Shown in pieces: positions 18,500 through 28,237 of a stretch of 64,000 nucleotides of DNA. Source of the DNA: Rhizobium rhizogenes (GTDB lineage Bacteria > Pseudomonadota > Alphaproteobacteria > Rhizobiales > Rhizobiaceae); contig NZ_CP019701.2 of NCBI RefSeq assembly GCF_002005205.3, positions 1,488,001 through 1,552,000 of the forward strand, written 5' to 3'. Numbering within the stretch: position 1 is the stretch's first letter; every line of letters starts with the position of its first letter. Made by a program: the position numbers and the translations under genes. The notes below the pieces were generated by a model, which made no database searches, was not told the origin of the DNA, and saw only the letters and a list, made by a program, of their open reading frames with translations.

Positions 18500-19003
18500 T
18501 TAAGCGTTGTCGCTATCGAAACCCGGATGAAAACCGACAATGCCGGATGGAGTTCCACCATGCAAGCGCAAGGCCAACAAATATTTGTCAGGAATGCCAT
18601 TACCGTGCAGGCCATCGAAACGCTCGAATCCGAACCGGCCGTAATAGGCAGGATTGCCGGCCAGAACACAGCCGGCAGCCCCGAGCCGTTCCAGCATTGC
18701 AAGTCCCTCATGCACCAGCTGCGACCCGATGCCCTGACTTTGCCTTTCGGGAGAAACCGAAATCGGCCCGAGCGCGAACCAGCGGCCGTCCGCGCCGGAA
18801 ATCGTGGCCGGCGAAAAGGCGACATGGCCAACGATGTCCCCGGCCTCCTCCGCCACCAGAGAAATGGTGAGCGCACCTGCCTTGCGCAGCCTGTCGACGA
18901 TCAGATGTTCCGTCTGGTCGCTGAAGGGCATGTCCCGGAACGCCGCTTCCGTCAGCGCTCCGATCGCCTCTTCATCGCCCTGCCGCTCCGGTCGGACAAT
19001 CAT
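18500..19003 (-). CDS. GNAT-family N-acetyltransferase
   Basis: A 167-residue cytosolic acetyltransferase. The acetyl-CoA-binding motif A is seen near residues 83-95 (SPERQSQGIGSQLVHEGL), preceded by the beta-4 strand LGPISV. The C-terminal part (YYGRFGFERFDG) resembles the YhbS subgroup. The substrate is unknown. Its ATG overlaps the glmS stop by four bases, so it is translationally coupled to glmS, which supplies glucosamine 6-phosphate. It should not be taken for GlmA without evidence. Confidence 0.88.
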   Translation of the reverse strand: MIVRPERQGDEEAIGALTEAAFRDMPFSDQTEHLIVDRLRKAGALTISLVAEEAGDIVGHVAFSPATISGADGRWFALGPISVSPERQSQGIGSQLVHEGLAMLERLGAAGCVLAGNPAYYGRFGFERFDGLHGNGIPDKYLLALRLHGGTPSGIVGFHPGFDSDNA

Positions 19004-20826
19004 TCCACCGTCACCGATTTCGCCAGATTGCGCGGCTGGTCCACATCCGTGCCCATGAAGACGGCGGTGTGATAGGCGAGCAGCTGGATCGGCAACGAGA
19101 AGACGACGGGCGCGATCAGCTCGTCGACATTGGGCAGCGTGATCGTCGCCATCGTGTCGAGCGTGGAGGCGGCAGCCCCCTTCTCGTCGGTGATGAAGAT
19201 GATCCTGCCGCCACGCGCGGCGACTTCCTGCATGTTCGACACGGTCTTTTCGAAGAAACGGTCATGCGGCGCAATGACGATAACAGGCATGTTCTCGTCG
19301 ATCAGCGCGATCGGGCCATGCTTCAACTCGCCGGCGGCATAACCTTCGGCGTGGATATAGGAAATTTCCTTGAGCTTCAAAGCACCTTCCAGCGCCAGCG
19401 GGAAGCTGGTGCCCCGGCCGAGATAAAGCACATCCTTGAAGCGCGACAGATCGCGCGAAAGCGCCTCGATCTGCGGCTGGATGACGTTCAGCACCTTGCT
19501 CATGATACGCGGCATCTCGATCAGATGCTGCACCAGTTCCTTTTCCTGACCGGGCTTCAGCGTGCCGCGCGCCTTGCCGGCGGCAATGGCGAGCGAAGCG
19601 AGCACCGCCAGCTGGCAGGTGAAGGCCTTGGTGGAGGCGACGCCGATTTCCGGGCCGGCGAGGATCGGGAAAATGGCGTCCGATTCACGCGCGATGGTCG
19701 ATTCCCGCACATTGACGATGGCGCCGATCTTCAGCCCTTCGTCCTTGCAATAACGCAGCGATGCCAGCGTATCGGCAGTCTCGCCCGATTGTGAAATGAA
19801 GAGCGCCGCCTGCGACGGTTGAAGCGGCATTTCGCGGTAGCGGAATTCCGACGCGACATCGATTTCCACCGGCAGGCGCGCATAACGCTCGAACCAGTAT
19901 TTGCCGATCAGGCCGGACAGATAGGCCGTGCCGCAGGCGGAAATGGCAAGGCCGGAGAGCTTCGAGAAATCGATGGCCCCGTCAGCATCCTTCACTGTCC
20001 TGGAGGCGAAATCCACGTAGTGACTGAGCGCATGGGAAATGACTTCCGGCTGCTCGTAGATTTCCTTTTCCATGAAGTGGCGGTGGTTGCCCTTGTCGAC
20101 CACATAGGCCGTCGCCTGCGAAATCTGCCGCTCGCGCTTCACAGGCTTGCCGGAAAAATCGATGATTTCCGCACCCTGCCGGGTCACGATGGCGCAGTCG
20201 CCATCCACCAGATAGGTGATCTCGTTGGTGAAGGGCGACAGCGCGATGGCGTCCGAACCGAGGAACATCTCACCACGGCCATAACCGACGGCAAGCGGCG
20301 GGCCGGAGCGCGCCGAAAGCAGCGTGCCGGGATCATCCTGGAACATGACGACCAGCGCATAGGCGCCGGTAACGCGGTTCAGCATCTTCAACATCGCTTC
20401 GCGATGGCCAAGGCCCTCGCGGGTATATTTCGCCAGAAGCTGCGCCACCACTTCGGTGTCGGTCTGGGTGGTGAAGGTCGCACCCTCGGCGGTCAGTTCT
20501 TCGCGCAGTTCGGCAAAGTTCTCGATAATGCCGTTGTGGACGACGGCAACACCCTCAACGAAATGCGGGTGGGCATTGGTCTCGTTCGGCACGCCATGTG
20601 TGGCCCAGCGCGTATGCGCAATGCCGACGACGCCCGGCAGCGGCTTTTCCGAAACCAGCTTCTCCAGATTGAACAGCTTGCCTTCGGCCCGGCGACGATC
20701 CATCGCGCCATTGTCGATGGTGGCGACACCAGCCGAATCGTAACCGCGATATTCGAGACGCTTCAGCGCATCGACAAGCCGTTCAGCAACGGGCTGATTT
20801 CCGACAATTCCGACAATTCCGCACAT
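19000..20826 (-). CDS. glmS: Glutamine-fructose-6-phosphate aminotransferase (isomerizing)
   Basis: Makes glucosamine 6-phosphate from fructose 6-phosphate and glutamine, the first step to UDP-GlcNAc for peptidoglycan and LPS. The 608-residue protein starts MCGIVGIVG with the catalytic Cys2 of the class II amidotransferase domain (1-220). Two SIS sugar-isomerase domains follow (about 285-420 and 460-595), with the conserved end DQPRNLAKSVTVE. glmU lies upstream on the same strand. A long inverted repeat precedes the start. Confidence 0.98.
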   Translation of the reverse strand: MCGIVGIVGNQPVAERLVDALKRLEYRGYDSAGVATIDNGAMDRRRAEGKLFNLEKLVSEKPLPGVVGIAHTRWATHGVPNETNAHPHFVEGVAVVHNGIIENFAELREELTAEGATFTTQTDTEVVAQLLAKYTREGLGHREAMLKMLNRVTGAYALVVMFQDDPGTLLSARSGPPLAVGYGRGEMFLGSDAIALSPFTNEITYLVDGDCAIVTRQGAEIIDFSGKPVKRERQISQATAYVVDKGNHRHFMEKEIYEQPEVISHALSHYVDFASRTVKDADGAIDFSKLSGLAISACGTAYLSGLIGKYWFERYARLPVEIDVASEFRYREMPLQPSQAALFISQSGETADTLASLRYCKDEGLKIGAIVNVRESTIARESDAIFPILAGPEIGVASTKAFTCQLAVLASLAIAAGKARGTLKPGQEKELVQHLIEMPRIMSKVLNVIQPQIEALSRDLSRFKDVLYLGRGTSFPLALEGALKLKEISYIHAEGYAAGELKHGPIALIDENMPVIVIAPHDRFFEKTVSNMQEVAARGGRIIFITDEKGAAASTLDTMATITLPNVDELIAPVVFSLPIQLLAYHTAVFMGTDVDQPRNLAKSVTVE

Positions 20827-20865
20827 ATATTTCTCCAGACGGCGATCTTTTCACCGAAACTATCA

Positions 20866-20902
20866 GAGTATTTCCGCCTTTCCCTGAAATGCGAAAATAC
20901 TC
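20866..20902 (-). promoter_or_regulatory. Inverted repeat 40-76 bases upstream of glmS
   Basis: GAGTATTTCCGC and GCGAAAATACTC are 12-base arms with one mismatch around 13 bases. The block lies in the glmS promoter or 5' leader. It could be an operator or an mRNA hairpin. It does not resemble the glmS ribozyme, which is much longer and known from Gram-positive bacteria. Confidence 0.5.
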
Positions 20903-20953
20903 CACCTTTTTGTTCTCAAGCGCTTCCTGATGTAAAACCGCTGCACAGCTTTA

Positions 20954-20978
20954 CGGGAAATGCTTTATCCGTTTCCCG
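20954..20978 (-). terminator. Hairpin downstream of glmU
   Basis: CGGGAAA and TTTCCCG form a 7-pair stem around 11 bases, 53 bases after the glmU stop. There is no clear T tract on the minus strand, so its role as terminator is uncertain. Confidence 0.3.
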
Positions 20979-21030
20979 GAAATCGGCAATTGTGCCGCCG
21001 GTCACTTTCAGTATCGTTTGGTAACGTCTC

Positions 21031-22392
21031 TCAGGACGATTTTTTCTTGGCTTCCTTCAGCGCCTTCGCCCGCTCACGCACCACGGTCGCCCGGCCCGGT
21101 TTCACCTCCTGGCGCGCCCGCCCGAAAGCCAGCGCATCATCGGGCACGTCATCGGTGATCACGCTGCCGGAAGCGATATAGGCGCTTTCGCCAATCGTCA
21201 CGGGCGCAACCAGCGACGAATTCGAGCCAATGAAGCTGTTCGCACCAATCCGCGTTTCAGCCTTGTTGTAACCGTCGTAATTGCAGGTGATGGTGCCAGC
21301 ACCGATATTACTGCCGGCGCCGATGAAGGCATCACCGATATAGGTCAGATGGTTGACCTTGGCGCCCTCGCCGATCTCGGCCTTCTTGACCTCGCAGAAA
21401 TTGCCGACCTTGGCATTGGCATGCAGGTTCGCGCCCGGACGCAGCCGCGCATAGGGGCCGACCGTGGCACCTCCGGCGACATGCGCCCCTTCCAGATGCG
21501 AAAAGGCATGGATGACGGCGCCGGGCTCGATCGTCACACCGGGACCAAAAACGACATTGGGTTCGATCAAGGCGTCCTGCCCGATCTTTGTATCGTAGGA
21601 AAGGAATACCGTCTCGGGCGCGATCATCGATACGCCATCGACCATCAGTTCGTAACGGCGGCGCTCCTGCCACAACTTCTCGATAAAAGCCAGTTCGGCA
21701 CGGTTGTTGCAGCCGACCAGCTCGGTTTCCGGCGCATCGATGGCAACGGCGCGACGGCCGAGCGAACGGGCGATCTCGACGATGTCGGTCAGATAATATT
21801 CGCCCTTTACATTGGCATTGCCGATCCGGTCGAGCAGGTCCAGCGCGCTGCGACCGTTGATCGCCATCAGACCGCTGTTGCACCAGGTCACCTTGCGCTC
21901 TTCGTCGGTGGCGTCCTTTTCCTCGCGAATCGCCACCAGCTCACCATTTTCGACCAGCAACCGGCCATAACCGGTGGGGCGCTCGGTATGGAAACCGATC
22001 ACGGCGACATCGGCGCCGGCGGCAATGGCTTCCCGCGCCCGGTCAAGCGTGGCGGAGGAAATGAGCGGCACATCGCCATAAGCGACGATGAGATCGTCAA
22101 AGCCGCGTTCGATGGCTGCGCGGGCGGCGAGAACGGCATGGCCGGTGCCCTTGCGTTCCTTCTGCAGAAAAGCCTCGACCTGAAGGCCCGGCAGGCTTGC
22201 GGCCGCAGCGACATTGTCGGCATCGCGCCCGACGACGAGTGCAACCGAGCCGACTCCCGATCCAGCCACCGCCTCCACCACATGCGCAATCATCGGACGC
22301 CCGGCGACCGCGTGCAGCACCTTGGACTTTGATGACTTCATGCGCGTGCTGTCGCCCGCAGCGAGAATAACGGCTAGAGAGCTGCGCTCCAT
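21031..22392 (-). CDS. glmU: Bifunctional GlcNAc-1-P uridyltransferase / glucosamine-1-P acetyltransferase
   Basis: Completes UDP-GlcNAc synthesis. The N-terminal uridyltransferase domain (about 1-230) has the [18 protein letters not shown] nucleotide motif. The C-terminal left-handed beta-helix (about 250-440) has hexapeptide repeats ([32 protein letters not shown]), with the catalytic His in the latter part. The 453-residue length is normal. It lies 204 bp upstream of glmS with its own probable promoter region on the right. Confidence 0.97.
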   Translation of the reverse strand: MERSSLAVILAAGDSTRMKSSKSKVLHAVAGRPMIAHVVEAVAGSGVGSVALVVGRDADNVAAAASLPGLQVEAFLQKERKGTGHAVLAARAAIERGFDDLIVAYGDVPLISSATLDRAREAIAAGADVAVIGFHTERPTGYGRLLVENGELVAIREEKDATDEERKVTWCNSGLMAINGRSALDLLDRIGNANVKGEYYLTDIVEIARSLGRRAVAIDAPETELVGCNNRAELAFIEKLWQERRRYELMVDGVSMIAPETVFLSYDTKIGQDALIEPNVVFGPGVTIEPGAVIHAFSHLEGAHVAGGATVGPYARLRPGANLHANAKVGNFCEVKKAEIGEGAKVNHLTYIGDAFIGAGSNIGAGTITCNYDGYNKAETRIGANSFIGSNSSLVAPVTIGESAYIASGSVITDDVPDDALAFGRARQEVKPGRATVVRERAKALKEAKKKSS

Positions 22393-22601
22393 AAGACCTC
22401 CAATACCCCGTTACCGGCCGCAGGGCAGCCGGGACAGCGGCATATGTTTGACTTTACGCCAGCCGGTTGAACAGACAGGCGCTTCGGTAATTGCGTTCCG
22501 GCATTGCTATAATGGCGGCCCGCTTAAGAAACCATGCAAATCCGAACCAAAATTTCCGCACCGATTTTCATCAAACGTGATCGGCGGCCGGATGGCGTGA
22601 T

Positions 22602-23351
22602 CTATCGGCGAGGATTGCGGGCGGTGAATTGCAATATCTGCTGACGGCCATTTTCAATCAGCCGCTCCATTTCACGCCGGGCCGCAGCCTCGTCGCGCAG
22701 GCGAAACGCTTCGACGAGCCTCAGATGGGAGGCGGAAACATCGGAAATCTCGGCGGGATCGGCTTCAGGATTGCTCATCCGGAAAATGCCCGCAAGAGCC
22801 GCCTTTATCAGAGAACCGACGGTGCGCATGAACGGATTGCCGGACATTTCGGTGATGAGAACGTGGAAATTCATATCCGCGAGCGCCCGCTTTTCCTTGG
22901 AATAGGCCGTATTGCCCATCTCGTTGGCGTAAGCGGCAAGCCTTGCAATATCGGCATCCTTTGCCCTGATGGCGGCAAGCCCCGCGCCATAGGGCTCAAA
23001 AGCCTGACGGATATCATAGAGATGCAGCAGGAATTCGTCGCTGACACCCGCCTCGAAGTGCCACAGCAGCACCTCGCTGTCGAACATGTTCCAGCTTTCG
23101 CGCTCCGTCACCCTTGTGCCGATGCGCGCCTTGGGGGAAATCATGCCCTTGGCGGTCAGCGTCTTCATCGCCTCGCGCAGCACCGTGCGCGATACTTTCA
23201 GCCGTTCCATCAACTCGGCATCACCAGGCAATATCTCACCCGTCTTGAAAGTGCCGGAGACGATATCGAGACCGAGCTTGTGAACGACCTGTGCATGATT
23301 TGTCCGCAGCTTTCGAAAACCGATCGCCGCATCGAGCATTCCGCGCTGCAA
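22602..23351 (-). CDS. GntR-family regulator, FadR/FCD subgroup
   Basis: A 249-residue transcription factor. A winged helix-turn-helix occupies about 20-85 (GTFKTGEILPGDAELMERLKVS then RTVLREAMKTL), and an FCD ligand-binding domain about 105-235, with the Asp and His metal-ligand pattern (DMNFHVLI, ASHLRLVEAF). FCD regulators commonly bind small organic acids. The TTG at 23351 has AAGGA upstream; an ATG at 23339 is the alternative. It lies downstream of the BMP-type ABC operon, so it may control that importer. Confidence 0.88.
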   Translation of the reverse strand: MQRGMLDAAIGFRKLRTNHAQVVHKLGLDIVSGTFKTGEILPGDAELMERLKVSRTVLREAMKTLTAKGMISPKARIGTRVTERESWNMFDSEVLLWHFEAGVSDEFLLHLYDIRQAFEPYGAGLAAIRAKDADIARLAAYANEMGNTAYSKEKRALADMNFHVLITEMSGNPFMRTVGSLIKAALAGIFRMSNPEADPAEISDVSASHLRLVEAFRLRDEAAARREMERLIENGRQQILQFTARNPRR

Positions 23352-23493
23352 GTGCCATGTCCTTCCGTTCGGTTGGCGACCTTGAAAAAAATCGCGCCAG
23401 ACGTGTGTATCTCAAGTCAGATTATAGTGAAAAACATCAAGTCGCATGAAAAGCAAAGGCAAACTGCATCCACGCGGTAAAACGCATGAAAAT

Positions 23494-23530
23494 AAGCAAG
23501 GCCGCACATGACACATGTGCGGCCTTGCTT
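23494..23530 (-). terminator. Strong terminator hairpin of the BMP ABC operon
   Basis: AAGCAAGGCCGCACATG and its exact complement form a 17-pair stem around a three-base loop, 23 bases after the stop of the binding-protein gene. On the minus strand it is followed by ATTTTC. It separates the operon from the GntR gene. Confidence 0.85.
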
Positions 23531-23552
23531 CAGTAGCGATGGATAATCCGCA

Positions 23553-24626
23553 TTATTGCGGCAGCTTGTCGTCCACGCCGGCAACGTAGAAGTTAAGGCC
23601 GAGCAGAACCTTGTCCTCAGCCTTTTCGCCAGCCTTCAGCCATTCCGAGCCGTCCTGCTTCTTCACCGGGCCGGTGAAGGGATGCAGCTCGCCTGACTTG
23701 ATCTTGGCTTCGGTGTCCTCGGCCATCTTCTTCACGTCGTCAGGCATGTTGGTGTAGGGCGCCATGGTCAGGATGCCGTCCTTGAGGCCGTCCCAGACGG
23801 ATTCGGACTTCCAGGTGCCATCGAGAAGAGCCTGCGTGCGCTTGATGTAATAGGCGCCCCAGGTGTCCTTGATGGCGGTGAGCTGCGTCTGCGGGCCGGC
23901 TGCGATCATGTCGGAAGCCTGACCGAAAGCCTTGATGCCGCGCTCAGCCGCAACCTGCATCGGTGCCGTCGTGTCGGTGTGCTGCGTCAGGATATCGACG
24001 CCCTGGTCGATCAGCGCCTTGGCGGCATCGGCTTCCTTGCCGGGGTCGAACCAGGTATTGGCCCAGACGACCTTGAGCTTGAAGTCCGGGTTGACCGACT
24101 GTGCGCCGAGCACGAAGGCGTCGATGCCCATCACCACTTCCGGGATCGGGAAGGAGGCGATGTAACCGGCGAGACCCTTCTTGGACATCTTCGCGGCGAT
24201 CTGGCCCTGAATGTAACGGCCTTCATAGAAGCGCGAATTGTAGGTCGCGACGTTTTCGGCGGTCTTGAAGCCCGTGGCGTGCTCGAACTTCACCTTGGGG
24301 AACTTCTGGGCAACCTTGATGGTGGCGTCCATGAAGCCGAAGGAGGTGGTGAACACCAGCTCACAGCCCGAGCGGGCCATGCGCTCGATGGCGCGTTCGG
24401 CATCCGGGCCTTCCGGAACGCTTTCGAGGAACGGCGTTTCGATCTTGTCGCCGAAGTGCTTCTGCAGCTCTTCGCGACCGATTTCATGCGCCTGTGTCCA
24501 GCCGCCATCGGTGCGGCTGCCGACATAGATGAAGCAGACCTTCTTGGCGTCGGCGGCTTCCGCCGAGGAAACGACGCCGCCGAGCGCCGCGACGGAGGCG
24601 GCAAGTGCGATGACCAGTTTTTTCAT
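23553..24626 (-). CDS. BMP-family ABC transporter substrate-binding protein
   Basis: A 357-residue periplasmic protein of the Bmp/Med/PnrA family, which binds purine nucleosides in studied members. It starts MKKLVIALAASVAALGG, a signal peptide cut after SSAEA, followed by KKVCFIYVGSRTDGGWT, the typical opening of the family. It has no lipobox cysteine, so it is soluble. I chose 24626 because it begins exactly at the signal peptide; a GTG at 24668 would add 14 residues that do not fit. It is the last gene of the ABC operon. Nucleoside transport is inferred from family. Confidence 0.9.
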   Translation of the reverse strand: MKKLVIALAASVAALGGVVSSAEAADAKKVCFIYVGSRTDGGWTQAHEIGREELQKHFGDKIETPFLESVPEGPDAERAIERMARSGCELVFTTSFGFMDATIKVAQKFPKVKFEHATGFKTAENVATYNSRFYEGRYIQGQIAAKMSKKGLAGYIASFPIPEVVMGIDAFVLGAQSVNPDFKLKVVWANTWFDPGKEADAAKALIDQGVDILTQHTDTTAPMQVAAERGIKAFGQASDMIAAGPQTQLTAIKDTWGAYYIKRTQALLDGTWKSESVWDGLKDGILTMAPYTNMPDDVKKMAEDTEAKIKSGELHPFTGPVKKQDGSEWLKAGEKAEDKVLLGLNFYVAGVDDKLPQ

Positions 24627-24664
24627 TTTTACCCCTGTTGGTTTGGAGACTTGAGGATTCTTCT

Positions 24665-25588
24665 TCACCTGTCCGGCACGAAGGACTTGCCCAAAGATGC
24701 CGGTGTATTGATCAAGGTCGTGCGGCGATTATGCGAGATGATGACCAGCACGACAATAGTTGCAAGATAAGGCATCGCCGAAAGCAGCTGCGACGGCACG
24801 CCGATGCCGAAGGCCTGCGCATGCAACTGGCCGATGGTGACCGCGCCGAACAGATAACCGCCCGCCAGCAGGCGCCACGGACGCCATGAGGCGAAGACAA
24901 CGAGCGCCAGTGCAATCCAGCCGCGCCCGGCCGACATGTTTTCCACCCATTGCGGCGTATAGACCAGCGACAGCTGCGCGCCCGCAAGACCGGCGCAGGC
25001 GCCGCCGAACATGACCGCCAGATACCGCGTGCGGATGACGTTGATGCCAAGCGCATGGGCCGAGGCGTGATTGTCACCGATGGCGCGGATTTTCAGGCCC
25101 GTGCGGCTTTTGAACAGGAACCAGCTGATGCCGAACACCAGCGCGATGGACATGTAGAAGATCAGATCCTGCCGGAATAGCAATGGCCCGATGAAGGGGA
25201 TTTCCGACAATACAGGAAAGACGATTGGCTGCAGCTTGATGCCCGGCAGGCCGACGAAACTTTCCCCCAGCATACCCGAGACACCAAGCCCGAGAATGGT
25301 GAGCGCAAGACCCGTCGCCACCTGGTTGGTGACAAGCGTCAGCGTCAGGAAGCCGAAGAGCAGCGAAAACACCGCGCCCGAAGCAATGCCGGCCAGAATG
25401 CCGAGATAGGGCGAACCCGTCATATGCGTCGCGGCGAAGGCGCAGACCGCGCCCATGATCATCATGCCCTCAACGCCGAGATTGAGCACGCCTGAACGTT
25501 CCGCCACAAGCTCGCCCGAAGCGGCAATGACAAGCGGGGTGGCGGCGGTGATGACGGTGAGGAGAATGGCCTGAAGCATATCCATCAT
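24665..25588 (-). CDS. ABC transporter permease (BMP-type, second permease)
   Basis: A 307-residue BPD_transp_2 family permease with eight to ten membrane segments and the ABC-2-type permease signature around GVEGMMIMGA and KIRAIGDNHASAHALGIN (the EAA-like loop contacting the ATPase). It overlaps the first permease by four bases (ATGA). It forms the heterodimeric channel of the importer with the protein at 25585. Confidence 0.92.
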   Translation of the reverse strand: MMDMLQAILLTVITAATPLVIAASGELVAERSGVLNLGVEGMMIMGAVCAFAATHMTGSPYLGILAGIASGAVFSLLFGFLTLTLVTNQVATGLALTILGLGVSGMLGESFVGLPGIKLQPIVFPVLSEIPFIGPLLFRQDLIFYMSIALVFGISWFLFKSRTGLKIRAIGDNHASAHALGINVIRTRYLAVMFGGACAGLAGAQLSLVYTPQWVENMSAGRGWIALALVVFASWRPWRLLAGGYLFGAVTIGQLHAQAFGIGVPSQLLSAMPYLATIVVLVIISHNRRTTLINTPASLGKSFVPDR

Positions 25589-26676
25589 GCCGCTCCTTGC
25601 TTGTTATGCGCCTTGCCGGCAAAGACCACCCGGATGCGATAGAAGATCAGCGTATCGCAGGACAATACGAAGAACAGCATCAATCCCTGAAACACGCGCG
25701 TCACCTTGTCGGAGACACCAATCGAAAGCTGTGCCGCCTCACCGCCGAGATAGGTCAGCGCCAGCACCAGCCCGGAAAGGATGATGCCGAGCGGATTGAG
25801 GCGGCCGAGAAAGGCGACGATGATGGCAGTGAAACCATAACCCGGCGAAATGCTGGGCTGCAGATGACCGATGGAACCGGAAGCTTCCGAAATGCCCGCA
25901 AGCCCGGCCAGCGCGCCCGATAGCAGCAGCGAAAACCACACCATGCGACTGGAGGAGAAACCGGCAAAGCGCCCTGCCCGCGCCGATTGGCCAAGCACGG
26001 TAACTTCAAAGCCCTTGAGCATGTAGCGCATCATGAACCACAGCGCGATGGCCGCGACGATGGCAAACACGAAACCCCAATGCGCCCGGCCCGAGGCCAG
26101 CATTTCCGGCAGCACGGCGCTGTCGTTGAAGGGCTTGGTCTGCGGGAAATTGTAGCCGCCGGGATCGCGCCAGATGCCGCGCGTCAGCCAGTCGAGGAAA
26201 AGCTGCGCGACGTAGACCAGCATCAGGCTGACGAGGATTTCATTGGTATTGAACTTCGTTTTCAACAGCGCCGGAATACCGGCATAAAGCGCACCGCCGA
26301 CAGCGCCCATCACCATCATCAGCGGCAGGATGAGCGGCGAATGCCAGTCGGGATAAAGCACCGGCAGGATGGAACCGGTAATCGCGCCGATGGTGAATTG
26401 CCCTTCCGCGCCGATATTCCAGTTATTGGAGCGATAACAGATCGACAGGCCGACGCCGATCAGGATCAGCGGCGCAGCCTTGATCGCCAGCTCATGCAAC
26501 GACCAGACCTCCAGCAGCGGCTCGACGAAAAAAGCGTAAAGCGCATGGGCCGGATTTTTGCCGAGCATCGCGAACATGACAGCGCCGACGAGCAGCGTCA
26601 GCACCAGCGCCAGAAGCGGCGAAAGCAGGGTGAAAAGCTTCGAGACCCCCGCGCGTTTTTCAAGCTCAATGCGCAT
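25585..26676 (-). CDS. ABC transporter permease (BMP-type, first permease)
   Basis: A 363-residue BPD_transp_2 family permease with about ten membrane segments. Family stretches include WNIGAEGQFTIGAI near 85-100 and KGFEVTVLGQSARAGRFAG, the loop that contacts the ATPase. The start at 26676 overlaps the ATPase stop by 11 bases. It pairs with the downstream permease. Confidence 0.92.
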   Translation of the reverse strand: MRIELEKRAGVSKLFTLLSPLLALVLTLLVGAVMFAMLGKNPAHALYAFFVEPLLEVWSLHELAIKAAPLILIGVGLSICYRSNNWNIGAEGQFTIGAITGSILPVLYPDWHSPLILPLMMVMGAVGGALYAGIPALLKTKFNTNEILVSLMLVYVAQLFLDWLTRGIWRDPGGYNFPQTKPFNDSAVLPEMLASGRAHWGFVFAIVAAIALWFMMRYMLKGFEVTVLGQSARAGRFAGFSSSRMVWFSLLLSGALAGLAGISEASGSIGHLQPSISPGYGFTAIIVAFLGRLNPLGIILSGLVLALTYLGGEAAQLSIGVSDKVTRVFQGLMLFFVLSCDTLIFYRIRVVFAGKAHNKQGAA

Positions 26677-28237
26677 GCTGGGCGGCTCCCGAATGTGACG
26701 TGTGAATGCCGCCCATCAAAAGGCCGATCTTTTCAAGCGTCATCTCTTCCACCGGATGGGCATCGGAGAGCTTGCCATCGGAAATGACCGCGATATTGGT
26801 GGCGACCTCGAAGATTTCATCGAGATCCTGGCTGATGACGATGACGGCCGAGCCAGCCTTGGCAAGATCGACCAGCGCCTGGCGGATACGGCTTGCGGCA
26901 CCCGCATCCACACCCCAGGTCGGCTGATTGACAACCAGCACCGCCGGCTGACGGTCAAGCTCGCGCCCGACGATGAACTTCTGGAGATTGCCGCCGGAAA
27001 GCGATCCCGCCAGCGGATCGGCACCGCTCTTGCGCACATCCATGGTTTCCGAAATGCGCCGCGCCGCCGCCCGGATGGCCGAGCCGCGGATGATACGCAG
27101 GAAACCGCCGGTCAGAAACGCCTTGCGGTCGGAACGCGCCCGCGCCAGCAGCAGATTGTCGGAAAGGCTCATGCCGGGAACCGCAGCATGACCGTGGCGC
27201 TCCTCCGGCACGAAACCGGCACCCATCAGCCGCCGGCCATTGATGCCGATGCGGCCAACCGGCTTGCCACGCAGATGGATGGCGTCATTGTTATAAACGG
27301 GATATTCGCCGGAAAGTGCATCGAACAGCTCGCCCTGCCCGTTTCCGGCCACACCTGCAATCGCCAGCACTTCACCGGCACGCACATTCATTGAAATCGA
27401 TTTCAACGCCACGGCAAAAGGCGTGCGCGGCGCAACCGAAAGCGCCATGACCTCGATCTGCGGCGCGCCGAGCGCTTCCCCCGTTGCCCGCGAAACGCTT
27501 GCGACATCGCTGCCGACCATCATGCGCGCCAGCGATGCCGGCGTTTCCTTGCGCGGATCGCACGCACCCGTCACCTTGCCGTGACGCAGGACGGTGGCGC
27601 GATCACAGATGCGCTGCACCTCTTCCAGACGATGGCTGATATAAAGCACCGAACGCCCTTCGGCCTTCAGCTTCTCCAGCGTCTCGAACAGTTTGTCAGC
27701 CTCCTGCGGTGTCAGCACCGAGGTCGGCTCGTCGAGAATGATGAGGCGTGGGTTCTGCAACAAAGCGCGGACGATTTCGATGCGCTGGCGCTCGCCGACC
27801 GAAAGATCGGCCACATGCGCGTTGGGGTCGAGCGGCAGGCCATAGGCACGGGAGAGCGTCTCCGCTTGCCCGGCGATTTCCTTCAATGAAATTTTCGGAT
27901 CGAGCGACAGGGCGATGTTTTCAGCAACCGTCAGCGCCTCGAACAGGGAAAAATGCTGGAACACCATGCCGATACCGAGCCTGCGGGCCTCGCTTGGCGA
28001 GCCCACCGAAACCGGCTGGCCCTGCCAGACAATATCGCCCTCGGTCGGTGCGAGAACGCCGAACAGCATCTTGACGAGCGTGGATTTGCCAGCGCCGTTT
28101 TCCCCCAGAAGCGCATGGATTTCGCCAGGGGCAATATCGAGATCGATGCCGTTGCAGGCGGCGAAATTACCGAACAGCTTGGTCAGCTTGCGAACGGACA
28201 GGAGAGGCACGGCCTCCGGCGCCAAAGTTCCAGTCAC
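26666..28237 (-). CDS. ABC transporter ATPase with two nucleotide-binding domains (BMP/sugar type)
   Basis: A 523-residue double ATPase. Domain 1 (about 10-245) has Walker A GENGAGKSTL, signature LSVGERQRIEI and Walker B RLIILDEPTSVL. Domain 2 (about 260-505) has a degenerate Walker A GVAGNGQGEL, signature LSGGNLQKFIVG and NQPTWGVD in place of the usual Walker B, the normal pattern for the CUT2/nucleoside class. It is the first gene of the operon: ATPase, permease, permease, binding protein. Confidence 0.95.
   Translation of the reverse strand: MTGTLAPEAVPLLSVRKLTKLFGNFAACNGIDLDIAPGEIHALLGENGAGKSTLVKMLFGVLAPTEGDIVWQGQPVSVGSPSEARRLGIGMVFQHFSLFEALTVAENIALSLDPKISLKEIAGQAETLSRAYGLPLDPNAHVADLSVGERQRIEIVRALLQNPRLIILDEPTSVLTPQEADKLFETLEKLKAEGRSVLYISHRLEEVQRICDRATVLRHGKVTGACDPRKETPASLARMMVGSDVASVSRATGEALGAPQIEVMALSVAPRTPFAVALKSISMNVRAGEVLAIAGVAGNGQGELFDALSGEYPVYNNDAIHLRGKPVGRIGINGRRLMGAGFVPEERHGHAAVPGMSLSDNLLLARARSDRKAFLTGGFLRIIRGSAIRAAARRISETMDVRKSGADPLAGSLSGGNLQKFIVGRELDRQPAVLVVNQPTWGVDAGAASRIRQALVDLAKAGSAVIVISQDLDEIFEVATNIAVISDGKLSDAHPVEEMTLEKIGLLMGGIHTSHSGAAQHAH

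Noticed and set aside
18500..19003. Glucosamine acetyltransferase beside glmS
   Set aside because: The position is tempting, but the sequence resembles the general YhbS-like group and gives no sign of that substrate.
20827..21030. glmS ribozyme
   Set aside because: The leader is too short and lacks the ribozyme's conserved core; ribozymes of this class are known from Gram-positive bacteria. Only inverted repeats are seen.
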